Below, piece after piece: positions 24,765 through 35,789 of a stretch of DNA of 64,000 bases. The DNA comes from Thuidium tamariscinum (Eukaryota; Streptophyta; Bryopsida; Hypnales; Thuidiaceae): NCBI GenBank assembly GCA_947034885.2, contig OX344750.2, positions 4,836,001-4,900,000 of the forward strand. The letters run 5' to 3'. The notes beneath the pieces were generated by a model. The model worked only from the letters and a program-made list of their open reading frames with translations, was not told the origin of the DNA and did not search any database. Each line of letters begins with the position of its first letter. The first letter of the stretch is position 1. Position numbers and translations under genes: made by a program.

Positions 24765-25577
24765 AACACCCTACTTCACTTGTAGTACATTGCATATAGA
24801 GACAGCAACTTGAATCACAATAACAACACTTTATCTACTCTTGTGCCCACATACACATTGCAGTTGCATGGTAGTCATTAGTCACTCATTGGATTATTGT
24901 ATATATGTGACCTAGGCTAAGATTGGTTATCAATATTACATTAGAGAGGTTTATTACTTCAAAAAATAAGGTTTATTAGAAGTTTTATAGTATTAGTATT
25001 TAAAAACATTAACCTTGAATCAATGATGAAGACACAAGGTATTTTGTGAATGGCTTTCTTAATTATTGTAGAAACAAAGAATGCATCTATTGGGTCATCA
25101 ATTGAATCATATTGTGAATATTGGGTCATATTGGGATGTATACCTATCACCAATGTTGCATCTTTGAAGGATTAATTTACTATACTAATTTTCACATTTT
25201 CTTCCAAGTGAAACTAATTTCACATTTCTCTTAATTTAATCATGAATTTTTTTCAAACACACATCCTATTGAACTTATAATACAACCCTTGGTATTGCTA
25301 AACCCTTGAGGGACGGATTGGTGGCCATAGAAATTACACATTTTTAATTTTGTCTACTTGAAATTAGCCAAATATACTCATTGGAAGTCCAAGTCCTCTA
25401 GAAGATCTCTCCCTTTCCACTCCTAATACCAAAAATGAATAGTTGCACTTATGTCCTACAATGGAAGATTCTTTGTCATTCACTGGATACAAAACCTCTG
25501 CCTTGACTAGATTGTTCCAACATCCAGTTTCTGGATGACGTACAAGTTGAAATCCAAATTTTTTTTTCTCATTACAG
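24765..25577. other. AT-rich intergenic DNA
   Basis: I see no gene and no clearly bounded repeat. ORFs are short and AT-driven. Confidence 0.5.
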
Positions 25578-26163
25578 CTACACTAAAAAGTATATTTAGT
25601 GTTGAATTACATTTAGTGTAATTCCCACCCTACTCCACACAATACTAAATCTCAACTTTGGAAGAATTAGTATAGTGTTAAACATCCCTTGGAAGACTCT
25701 TTCAAGATTGCTCCTTGAAACTATTCCCACTGCTAGTCTGGTTTTTTGAATTTTGAAAAAAATAAAAAAATAGAAAATTTCCAAAAAACTTCAGAATGTA
25801 TTAAAAAGCAAGAAAATGAATTTTTTAAATTTCAATTTTTTTTAAATGTTTAATAATTAATTAATTAATGAGTATTTTCTAACATGGCAGTCGCTCGGTC
25901 TCATCAACATAGCATTCTCAGCGTTCCCACATCGTTCCTAGTGTTTGAGAACTCACAGTTTTCTAAACTAGCCAGAAATCTTCTTATGTCATCTCCTTCT
26001 ATTCTAACACTAAATGTAAACCTCTTCACATTTTAGATTTATCATATAGTACTTTTAGTGTTAGAAATTAGATTTGATCTTACTTAGTTTAGTAGGCTTA
26101 ATGATATTTAGTGTCATGGTTCATAAATAGTATTGCTAACACTAAATATACTTTTTAGTGTAG
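25578..26163. mobile_element. MITE with perfect 26-bp terminal inverted repeats
   Basis: The 26 bp at 25578-25603 (starting CTACACTAAAAAGTATATTT) are the exact reverse complement of 26138-26163; the pairing extends one more base on each side. The 586-bp interior is AT-rich and non-coding, with further TTTAGTGT-type subterminal motifs. I cannot fix a target-site duplication by eye. Intact termini suggest recent activity or selection for end structure. Confidence 0.85.
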
Positions 26164-28145
26164 CATGAAGTCATTCTAATTCTTAAAGATACTTAATGAA
26201 GTTGTAGTCCTATCCAAAGGTTGGATTTGGAGATACTAGAGCACATATTTTTCTAGAATTACATATGTAGAAGTATATGAAGTTGTTGACTTAGATTAAC
26301 CCTAGTTCAAACTTGGAATTGCAAAAATGAGGTCATAGAAACTAAAAACACAAAAATCCCAAAAAATGACCATATCAAGAGAACCTCATTTCAAATCTTT
26401 TCCTACAAAATTTACTCAAAAAATGACAATATTTTGTGTGTAATAGAATTTAGAAGGAATTTTGAATCTTCCCTTTGAAGATTTATAGAAAAATATTGGT
26501 GATAGCATTGGTGAATCTCACCATTTGGATAGAATCTAAAACTTAACCCAATTACTCAATTGACCACATATGGTCGAGTTGAAATTTCAGGCCCATTTTT
26601 GAACGGGCAATTACATACCTTTGACCATTTAAAAAAAATTTGAGCAGTTTTAAGGGTTAACTATTGAAAACTTTCATTTTTCACTGAGGGTCTTCAAAGG
26701 CATACATGTACCATAAGTGAAGTGTAAACCTTGCCAATTTTACTTCATTTCCTAACTTTATACAATTTCACTTGATTTGAGATCTAAGAAATTGTACATA
26801 TCCATTTGCTTTGAGAATGGTTCCAATGGAAAAAGGAAAGTGTTATCATAATACTCACCATTGAAAATTTAAACATACAACTATTGATTTAGAGTTATTT
26901 GCAATTTCTACTTATAAAAAATAATTGCATTTCAACAATTGCAAGGTGGATTGTGTAATGAATTTAATAGCTTTTCATGTAAAATTAAGTTTTTTAGAAG
27001 TGCATTTTAGTGTGCTAACACTCTTTGTAGTTGTTCATGTCACCTCCAATCCCCCCAAAAATTTATATGTAAATTTGAGAAACATTGTGTGAAAAGGCAA
27101 CATACTAAATATAGAGAATGTACTCTTCTCTCGTTATAATCTCACAACTCCTATGCAATTTTGTACTCAAAATTTGTGTACTTACTAATAAACAACCTCT
27201 TTAAACATCTATGTAGTTAGATTTTGGAAAAAAATCAATTTGCTTCACTAGGGATGACTACAAGCCCATGCACTTTTTTCATAGTCAAAACACACTTGAA
27301 AAGACTTGGGCATTTAGGGGTTAAACTCTACAACTGTACTCTATATTTCAATCCCAAAAAAATTCTTCCAAATAGTACTTTATGATGATTTTTCCAAAAT
27401 CGTCAATTGTGAAGATGAGTCTCAATGCTTAGGGGGTAACTTAAGGGTTAAACAGATCATCTCTTTGAATATCCCAACCAAGCTTGTGGCAAGGATTACG
27501 TGTCAAAAGGACTTAGTGGCAATGTGATACACAAGTTAAGTTAGGGATACTCCAGCTGCCTACTGAAAGGTCGGTCCCTCCCAAGATCCTGTGATTTTCT
27601 TAATTTTTTTCTTAATTTTTTAAAAATCATGACCGACGCAGATTACAACAGCAACAGCACGGCAAGCAGGTTCTGCATTGTAAATTACTAAAAGTGAAAC
27701 TTACCATAATTTACTTGTAGGTTAACTGAATATAAATTTCCATTCTTTCCTCCAAAACAAGCTTAACTTAAATTTCGTTTGTCTGTGCTGACGGGGTTGT
27801 TATTTATGATAATTAGTGGAGGGGTCCAAATTAGACTGAGCAAGCCAGTGAGGCGGGGTGAAGTGAGTGTAGGACAAGCGGGATGAGTTGGCAACCCTTG
27901 CTTACGGTGCCTTCTACTCCACCCTCTTATCCACAGAATTATGGAAAGGGGGAGGCAGCTTCCCCTCAACTTAATTGCACCACATGTGAAAGTTGGGGTT
28001 ATTAGTATTTTATAAATGTTTTTTTTCTCTAGGTGGCCCGTCTACAGCATCAGGAAGGAGGGCCCTAAACTACAGTAATGATTTATGATTCCTATGCCCT
28101 AATGCAGAGTGCAGACTGCAGGCACGTTGATCATGCTAGGAATCA
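26164..28145. other. AT-rich intergenic DNA with dispersed repeats
   Basis: No gene is supported. 27130-27324 is a repeat related to 30430-30610; both carry TTAGATTTTGGAAAAAAATC followed by a GACTACAAGCC segment. The 27-kb copy ends GCATTTAGGGG/TTAA, as do other TTAA-flanked elements in the window. The short GC-richer minus-strand ORF at 27763-27969 has no recognisable domain. Confidence 0.5.
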
Positions 28146-28202
28146 AATCCAGCTATATTGGAATTCCGTTTCATTTATGTCCCAAAAAAAATTAATCCAG
28201 CT
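28146..28202 (+). mobile_element. Very short retroposon stub with 9-bp TSD
   Basis: AATCCAGCT is present at 28146-28154 and again at 28194-28202. Between them are 39 bp ending CATTTATGTCCC and an A8 run, much like the 3' end of the element at 22567-22905 (CATTTGTGTC then poly(A)). I interpret this as an extremely 5'-truncated copy of a related retroelement. A chance direct repeat is possible. Confidence 0.45.
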
Positions 28203-28406
28203 GAATGGACAAACTGAAGTACCCAAACGTGATGAATGTTCTCCCTGGTGAATAGTGTAAAAGAATCTTCAGCTGGGTGCCAAAATTTAAACACATGGTC
28301 ATATGTTGAGGGCCTCATTCTTTGCGTGTATAGGTGGGTAGGCAAACTTCACACGAGGTGGGACTAATCTAAGTTGCAATTGTACTTTCATGTGGACGTG
28401 GGAGCA

Positions 28407-28533
28407 GTGATCCCAAAACTGGCTAAATTTGGCTCATTTTCTACTTAATTTTTTCATGCCCTTTGTATATATTTTAAAAAATCCTTCAAAAATGAACATT
28501 TGGCTAAAAACCTTGAATCTGTTTTGAGATCAC
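28407..28533 (+). mobile_element. 127-bp MITE, GTGATCYCAAAAC termini
   Basis: The left end GTGATCCCAAAACTGGC and the right end GTTTTGAGATCAC form an imperfect 13-bp inverted repeat. The same short sequence occurs inverted at 37663-37787, and an enlarged relative lies at 48413-48829. All three share AACATTTGGCTAAAAA. It has no coding capacity. Two of the three copies are full length at only about 125 bp. Confidence 0.75.
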
Positions 28534-29879
28534 CGGTGGGCAGGGATATACTAAGAATTACACATAAGTCAATTCTTTTAGGATTGACCAATCTCAACCA
28601 ATGGATTTGTCCACTAATAACAATGAAATGAAGAGTCTTGCATGTCTACATATTGATAATTAGCAAGACAATCAGTGGAGCTTCTTTTGTCTTATTAATT
28701 CAATTAGTATAGAGTTGATCACTGGACTTACATGTAAGCTCCTTTTTAGAGTCATCGAGAAGTAGTACACTCCTTCAACCAAATTTTCACCATGGAAAAA
28801 AAATGTAGAATTTGTAAAATATCATGGATAGTCAAATTTTGTATTCACTTTTTGGAATCGAATACATCAAATTAGCTTGTACAAGTCAAGAAACATAAAA
28901 TTTATCAACCCAAAAATACAAAGCATTTTATACATTTGTTCTTAAGGATATCCCAAGGACAAGTATTTTTTAATCTTTTGTATCAAGCCCTTCTTTATGA
29001 AGTAAATTGCTTCTATTAGATCATTACTAACTAGGATTATTAACCAACATCGAGGGATTTTTTTGCTTCCCCATAAAGTGAAAGTGTCTAACATTACAAC
29101 CTCCTAGCCAGCCAATGACTCTTTACAACTTTTTAGTAAGCCTATGATACTAGTGTTGCAATTTCCTAGCCAACCAATGACTCCCTATGCGTTAAACTAA
29201 ATTCACTCCAAAAAAATTCATAGTGATTATCTAAGTTACATTTTATAATACACTCTTTACAGTTTTGAACATTGGAACTAATCTTTGGTCCTCAAATAGT
29301 TTAGATGCAAGATTGTATTGATTCTACATGAAGAATGCATCAAAAATCCATGTTTTCAACATATAAATGTTGCCCCCCCTTACATATCATGTCAAAGAAG
29401 TTCTATTTTTATTTTTTAAGGTATTATGGTATGCTTGCAATTGATACAACCAAACTTTGAATGACAAATATTCAAAAAAATTGGAGATGCATGCATTAGT
29501 AGGAAAAAAACTAAAAAGTACAAAGCTACGATGCATGAGTGCAGTTCCAAAGGCCTACAACGTTACCAAGCTAGTATCCATACAAAATTTTATAAACATG
29601 TTTTTATACTTTATTAGACCATATTCCAAGATATCATTTCTACCAAATTATTGAAGAATCAATTCTAATCACCTTATATTTCAACTAAAAAGTATAGAGA
29701 TTAAGAATGAAAATTGTTACATATCACTATTAGAAAATGCGTATTTTATGACTAGAAAAATATGATCAAGGATGACTAGTGATTGCTCGTAGTTATAATT
29801 TTGAAGGCCAATAGTTTGGAAAAAAAACATCATTGCAAATATGACTACAAGTCATACTTTGGCCTTGTACTTTACAAGC
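28534..29879. other. AT-rich intergenic DNA
   Basis: No gene is supported. A short near-repeat, CCTCCTAGCCAGCCAATGACT versus TTCCTAGCCAACCAATGACT, occurs at about 29100 and 29162. The 65-codon ORF at 29457-29654 has no recognised domain. Confidence 0.5.
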
Positions 29880-30400
29880 ATATCGTATACAATCATTAGA
29901 AAGGGAATGACATGGAACATGTTTTGGAAATGCCCACTTGTATGTGGCACTTATATTTTTTCTTTAATCATATTTTGTAGTCACATCTTATAGTAATAAA
30001 AAAAAAATTAGGCAACTTGAGGAAAATTTCAGCAAGGAAGATGTTTGGAAAATGCTTAGTCATATTTTTATTTGAGTCAATCTTATTTTGAAATTAAATT
30101 TTTTTGGTAGTAATTTTTTTTCTTTTTGGGTAGCTGAAGGTAAATTTGGGCAATGAATATGTTTGGGAAGGACTCAATCATACTTTTTCTCTAGTCATAT
30201 TTTGTAGCCACAACTTTTTGATAGTCTTTTAGGGGCAATCAAGGGAAAATTTGGGTAGGAAACATGTTTAAAGAGTATCCAATTCTATTTGCTAATAATA
30301 TTTTGACTTTAATTGAATTTTTTGTATCAACTATATTCTATAGTCATATTTCATTGGTAATTATTTTATTTTATTTTGATGAATCTTAGTAAAAAAGATG
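29880..30400 (+). repeat. Degenerate tandem repeat, unit about 110-120 bp
   Basis: About three to four divergent units follow one another. Each runs through a GGCAAN...GGAAAATTT segment, a GAANATGTTTGGAAAATG-like segment and a TAGTCATATTTTGTAGNCAC-like segment. TAGTCATATTTTGTAG-type phrases recur at 34.6-34.7 kb, so the arrays may belong to one larger decayed element. Confidence 0.5.
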
Positions 30401-30429
30401 GGCAATCTATGATAGGCTTTGTATTTTGG

Positions 30430-30610
30430 TCCAAGGATCACAACTCCTATTCAGTTTTGTGCTCAAATCTTGCGTGAGTACTAATAATCAAGCTCTTCAA
30501 ACATCTATATGGTTAGATTTTGGAAAAAAATCAATTTGTTTTATTAGGCTTGACTACAAGCCAATGTACTTTTCTTATGGGCATCTAGGAGTTCAACATT
30601 TACAATTATG
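30430..30610 (+). repeat. Dispersed repeat related to 27130-27324
   Basis: Colinear with 27130-27324: CACAACTCCTAT, a GTACTAATAA-like phrase, CTCTTCAAACATCTATATGG, TTAGATTTTGGAAAAAAATC and GACTACAAGCC occur in the same order. Non-coding. The overlapping minus-strand ORF at 30544-30942 is AT-driven and has no domain. Confidence 0.6.
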
Positions 30611-31079
30611 AAATAAAAACACATCAAAGCACATGTCATGCATCTATCAATGTATTTACATCCATACTTAAAGTGTGTGGGAGAATTTTTTTTGATATAA
30701 ATACTATTTAAAAACATTTTGAAGCAAAAAAATATTATGCTTTTGTAGTCTTTATCCTTATAAGAATATCCAAACAACCAAATTTTAATAGCAATATAAA
30801 CAGGCATGTGCCCAAAGTGAGCCTCAATATTCATATAAATAAATTTTTTACTTCTGTAGGGCCTATAAGGATCTTCTATAAGTGTAACGTGTATTTCATC
30901 TTTGAGAACTTTAACAAAAAAAAACCCTTCAATACATGACATGTGTAAGAGCTTTATCCATATCCTTAAGAGAAAGCATACACAACCATGTTTATTGTTG
31001 TTATGCCTTTACTAGAAGAAAATCACATCACCACTACTAACTGAAATGCAACTATGTGCCCTACGTAACCTCCTTGCAA

Positions 31080-31900
31080 TTACAACCCTCTATATTTGCA
31101 CCAAATTTAGTGTCTACACTATTGTAGTTGCAACGTAGTTGTAGATTGAAGTTTGGAGTTGCATGTAGTTGCAAAGTAGTCATAGGTTGAAGTTTTGAGT
31201 TACATGAATGTAACAGAAGAATTACTATGAGGTATTCTACATCGAAGATTCATCATACTTGTTGACATGGACCACTTTAGGTTTTGTAGGGTTCAATGTA
31301 TTAAACTATAGTTGCATATAATCTGAACTTGACAACAATTCAACTAAAATGCAACTAGGATGCAACTAGAAAATGTCTAAAATTCAACTAGAAAGAAACT
31401 ATAGTTCAATAGAAAAATCACTAAACTTTAACTAGAGAACTACTAACATGCGACTAGAAAACACCTAGAATGCAACTACAATATGACTAGTATACAACTA
31501 GAAAACAATTAGATCAAGTTTTATATCAATTGTCCCATGTCAATTGTCAAGAGTACCATTAGATTGGACAGATAAGAACTAGAAGTTATAGCGTCTGCAA
31601 ATAATGAAGTTTAATATTACAATTGTAATATTTCTACATTTTGTACATTCCTACAATTTGTAGATTTCTACAGTTTATAGAAATCTATAGATATTTAAAG
31701 TGTAAGAAATTTTAAAACTTCTAAAATTTAAAGTTCTGTAAACTTGTGAAATCTATTAAATATCAATATTTGAATTTGATAATCTAAAAAAACTAGATCT
31801 GAAATTCTAAAATCTACAAATCATTGAGATTAAGTTCTTAAAATCTACAATCATTAAGATTAGAATTTCAAAATCTACAAATCTATACACTGTAAGGGAA
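31080..31900. repeat. Low-complexity short-motif region
   Basis: 31100-31210 has two copies of a roughly 42-bp unit (GTAGTTGCAAMGTAGT then GTTTKGAGTTRCATG). 31330-31510 is a loose array of CAACTAGAA-type words. 31630-31900 is rich in TCTACAAATT and AAAATCTACAA words. Nothing here is coding. Confidence 0.55.
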
Positions 31901-32315
31901 ATGGGCCCTAATCTATTGAAATTTTAACAGAATAGTGTCCAAAATGACAGCCACATGTCCAAAATGATAGGCACAACTTGTGAAATTTTGTTTTTTGTCA
32001 TTGCAATCAGTAGTGCAATGTCTGTCAAATTCTTGTCAATTTCTCAGTCAATTTTGACAAACAAGGTTCATGTCTTCCTTGAAATTCAACAAATTTTTAT
32101 ATACAATTTTTATTTTAGATACAAAATGATGTAGCTATTATTTACTAACTCTATAAGGGATTATACCTCATTGCAATCTTTAACCATTCACTATGAACAT
32201 CCAAACATTATTTGTCTTTAGGTGAGAGAAGCTCCCTCTATATATGTGGAGTGGTAGGGGGTCAACCAACCGATATGGGATATATGAACTCTTGAAGTTG
32301 AGAGAGCTCATAGTG

Positions 32316-32714
32316 AAGTTAGAAATCCGTAATTTTGTAATAAAATTAAAATTTCAAACCTCATTTAAGCATAATAGAATGTCTTTTTTCAAAAAATTTG
32401 AACTAAGACTAGTTAGAATATAAATTGGAGTTTCAAGTCCAAAAATCTGTTTAACATTTTAAATTTTCAATCAAAAGTTATGGACGGATTTCAAAGAGGA
32501 AGTTTCAAAAAATATAACAAGAACAATTTCAAACACCTCTTTGAAATTTCATAACTTTTGATTGAAAACTTGAAATGTCAAAAGAATTTTTGGATGAAAA
32601 ACTTGAGTTGATTTTATAACTAATGTTAATTCAAGTTATTTTGAAAAAACAAATTCTTCTATGCCTAAATGAGGTCTGAAGTCCTACTTTCAACACAATT
32701 CCTATTTCTAACTT
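32316..32714. mobile_element. Fold-back element with arms of about 180 bp
   Basis: 32316-32499 and 32536-32714 are imperfect reverse complements over their whole length, separated by about 36 bp. The outer ends are AAGTTAGAAAT and ATTTCTAACTT, and the inner ends TTTCAAAGAGG and CCTCTTTGAAA. Inner arm segments TCAATCAAAAGTTATGGA and CATAACTTTTGATTGA pair well. A transcript would fold into a long hairpin. It is likely a fold-back MITE and could be a small-RNA precursor. Confidence 0.75.
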
Positions 32715-33175
32715 AATGTTATTGCCTCTCAAATTTTGCTTTTTGTTGCTTTTTGTCTCTTGCTTCTTTTTATTTCTTAATTCTTAATTCTTGTTACTTA
32801 TTAGTTCTTGGTTTTTTTTTGCTTCTTAGTTCATGCTCTTTACTAATAGTTTCCTTTTGTTGCCTCTTAGTTCTTACTTCTTTCTTTTAGTTGCTTAATG
32901 TTTCTTATTTCCTCTTATTGCTTGTTCTTCTTGGTTTTTGCTGTTGTTTCCTTAGCTCTTGATTTTAGTTTCTTCTTCTTATATCTTAATTCATGGTTCT
33001 TAATGCATTTAAGTTCTTGTTTCTTCTTGTTATTTGTTGCATTCTGTTGTATCAAAACCTATACTTCCTATTGTATCTTAAATTTTGAATTCTTACTTGT
33101 TCTTGCTTTTGTTATATCTTGTTGCATTTTCCCTCTTGCTTCTAGTTAGTACTTAGCACTTGCTATCTTTTTCTA
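32715..33175 (+). repeat. Pyrimidine-rich CTT/TTG tract
   Basis: The plus strand is dominated by T and C with recurring TTCTTG, TTGCTTCTT and TCTTAGTTCTT words. The 83-codon ORF at 32898-33149 is simply a translation of this bias (Phe, Leu, Ser, Cys), not a credible membrane protein. Confidence 0.6.
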
Positions 33176-33934
33176 GTTGGTCCCTCTATCACTATTGCTA
33201 TATTTTCATCTTATTTATTTGTGGTTTTTATAGACATAGTGGTTATGAATTTTTCTTACCTTAAATTTGTGCTACATGTTTTGTATTGCCTTAAATCTTT
33301 GAAGGTTAAGCTACATTGTTCATTCATTGAAAATTAACCTTCTTGATTGTACATGTAGGCATAGGAGGTTGGAATGAAGTTATTGAAAGCTATTTGCAAT
33401 ATTCGAGAGGCAACATTTTCACATTTGTGTACGGAATAATATAGGTCTTATGAGCAAGTGAAAATATACATTTATAAATAGTCATTGTGATATGTTTTGT
33501 ATTAGTGACAAATAAATGTCATTGAGAAGAGACATATTTGTTTTTACATTTCACTTTCTAATATGACTCACTCTTGTGCATTTCAAAAAAAATTATGTAC
33601 TCACCTTTAATTGGATAAACTTTACTACTTAGCTACCAAATCATATTGATGCATGATTAAATGAATCATATCTATTTAGAATGTTTGGAAAGTGTGATTA
33701 AAGTTTATGACATAAGCTATTAAAAACCTCAATTGTCCCATTTACAAATCATATATACAAATTTAAGAAACTTGATTCTCACTTATCTCCAATATCATTT
33801 GCTTGAGTAATATTTCACAATATATCTTGGCCAAAATATGACTATTTGCAATTACATAATGCTCACAGTCATGCTATAAATCTAACTCTAAACTTTTAAA
33901 GATATGACTACGTTCAATCATAAAATTCTTGATA

Positions 33935-34345
33935 ATATTCCATATGAACTACCACATCATCCGAAAACGTGACTCACATAAGTTATATTTTACATTAACA
34001 AAAAATACAACTCGCAAGGGTCATTTTTGTCATCATACAAAAACATACCTGACATGGGTTATATTTCACATCAACAAAAAACACAACTTACAAGGGTCAT
34101 TTTCAACATCATCTAAAAACATGACTCACATGAATCATATTTTACATCAACAAAAAATACAACTCACAAGGGTCATTTTCGACATCATCCAAAAACATGA
34201 CTCATGTGACTTGTATTTCATATCAACAAAACTGAATACAACTCACAAAGGTCATTTTCCACATCAATAAAAAATATGACTTACAAGAGTCATTTTCTAT
34301 AGCATCAAAAAAATGACTTACAAGAGTTCACTTTCTTAGCACTAA
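33935..34345 (+). repeat. Minisatellite, unit about 76 bp built of two half units
   Basis: At least four full or partial units share ACAAGGGTCATTTT, a CATCATCYAAAAACATGACT segment and TTTACATCAACAAAAAATAC. The 3' end decays into shorter units of about 38 bp (GACTTACAAGAGTCATTTTC). The ORF at 33929-34270 is open only because the units lack a stop in that frame. Non-coding. Confidence 0.75.
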
Positions 34346-35789
34346 AAAATACAAGTGCACAAAGTCGTATGCCACGTCAGCCAAAAAATGACTTTATATA
34401 GTCCGAGATATAGTTATATTTTACATTAGCCAAAAATATGATTAGATGGATTCATATGCCATATAGATTTATTTTTTGCTTGGGCAGCTTAAGGAAAAGT
34501 CAAGCCTCTAAGGATAGACAATCTATACCCCACATTGGCAAAAAATGTCTAATTATACCACCTAACATATATGACTACCAATATAATTGATGTCCAATGC
34601 AATTGGTTGGTAATTAGTGGATCTAGTCATGTTCCAAATCATTTATAGTAACTTTTGTGTAAGTCATATTTTGAGATTTTATCACTCATTCAAGTCATAT
34701 TTTGTAGTCATATTTTGCAATCACAAAACATCCATATTTTAGTAGCAATAGGCTAATTAATTAAGGTATTTTTTGAATTTTACCATGTAATTTTGTGTAA
34801 TTTGGATATAGCATTGGTTTTCTAAATACCAAGTTCATTTTTATCTATTTTTTAATTCTAAATAGATATTTTATAAAAAATTTGGCCAAATTTTTCCTAA
34901 TATTTATAGTTAGCATCTAGGATTCTTTCCAATTCACCTACTAACAATGAACTAACCAATGTTTTTCTTTGAACATTCCATGGGAGTCATTAGCTAAGGA
35001 CCAAAGAAAACTAAGATTTCCATTGTCAAAATATCCAAGTGTGGAAGTTTGAGTAAAGTTTTTGGTGTAAAGTGAGACATTGCTACATAAACTCATTTTG
35101 TATATTGACTTAAAAAGATATAAAAATAACCACTTCTAAATTAGAATATCACAAAGAGAAAATTTTGTAGTTGCAATAATTATGTATCTTTGCCAATAGG
35201 ATAAATTTATATATTATAAAAGAGTTTGTATGGCACCATACTCTCTTCACTTTAGGTTGTTGCTCCATGACCTCTTTTCTACTAATAAAATATGAACTTA
35301 TAGAATGAATATTTTATGTAAGAAAATGAAAAATCAATCCCATATAATCAATTTTTTTGTCTTCACAAACCAACAAACCAATCATTGATATTGACAATCC
35401 TAATCACCTTCTTGTCCTTCTTATCATATATAAGAATGTAGATCCTTTCTAGATGTGCCAAGATCTATGGTCGTTGTGTTAATCCTTTAACAAAAGAAAA
35501 CCCTACACATTCTTAAAGAAGGGCAACCATTACACTACTAAGGCTAAAGAAATGTAGAATAATTTTTTGCATACGTTTGGTATTGTTTGACAACCCTGAT
35601 CATCTTTTGATAATAAGGGAAGTTACAACTAACATTAGAGTTGCTACTAGGGGAGAATCCTTAAACTTTCTAATTGCTTGTTCCTTGGTAAGCATTCTAT
35701 TTTCCATGTCACTTCCTTTAGCAAGTTTGTTGATGACAATGTTGTAAGGTACTCTGACCTCTAAATGTATTTGACTATGTTTTCACCAA
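34346..35789. other. AT-rich intergenic DNA
   Basis: No gene is supported. 34600-34745 repeats TAGTCATATTTTGTAG-like phrases and ends in a CAAAACATCCATATTTTAGTAG segment. That segment is loosely complementary to ATTAGAAAATGCGTATTTTATGA at about 29730, so 29.7-34.75 kb may be one large decayed element. Confidence 0.4.

Noticed and set aside
30544..30942. 132-codon minus-strand ORF
   Set aside because: AT-driven composition, overlaps a dispersed repeat, no recognisable motif.
32898..33149. 83-codon very hydrophobic ORF resembling a membrane protein
   Set aside because: It is the translation of a pyrimidine-rich low-complexity tract.
33929..34270. 113-codon ORF
   Set aside because: It lies wholly within the 76-bp minisatellite and repeats the same peptide words; open only because the unit lacks a stop.
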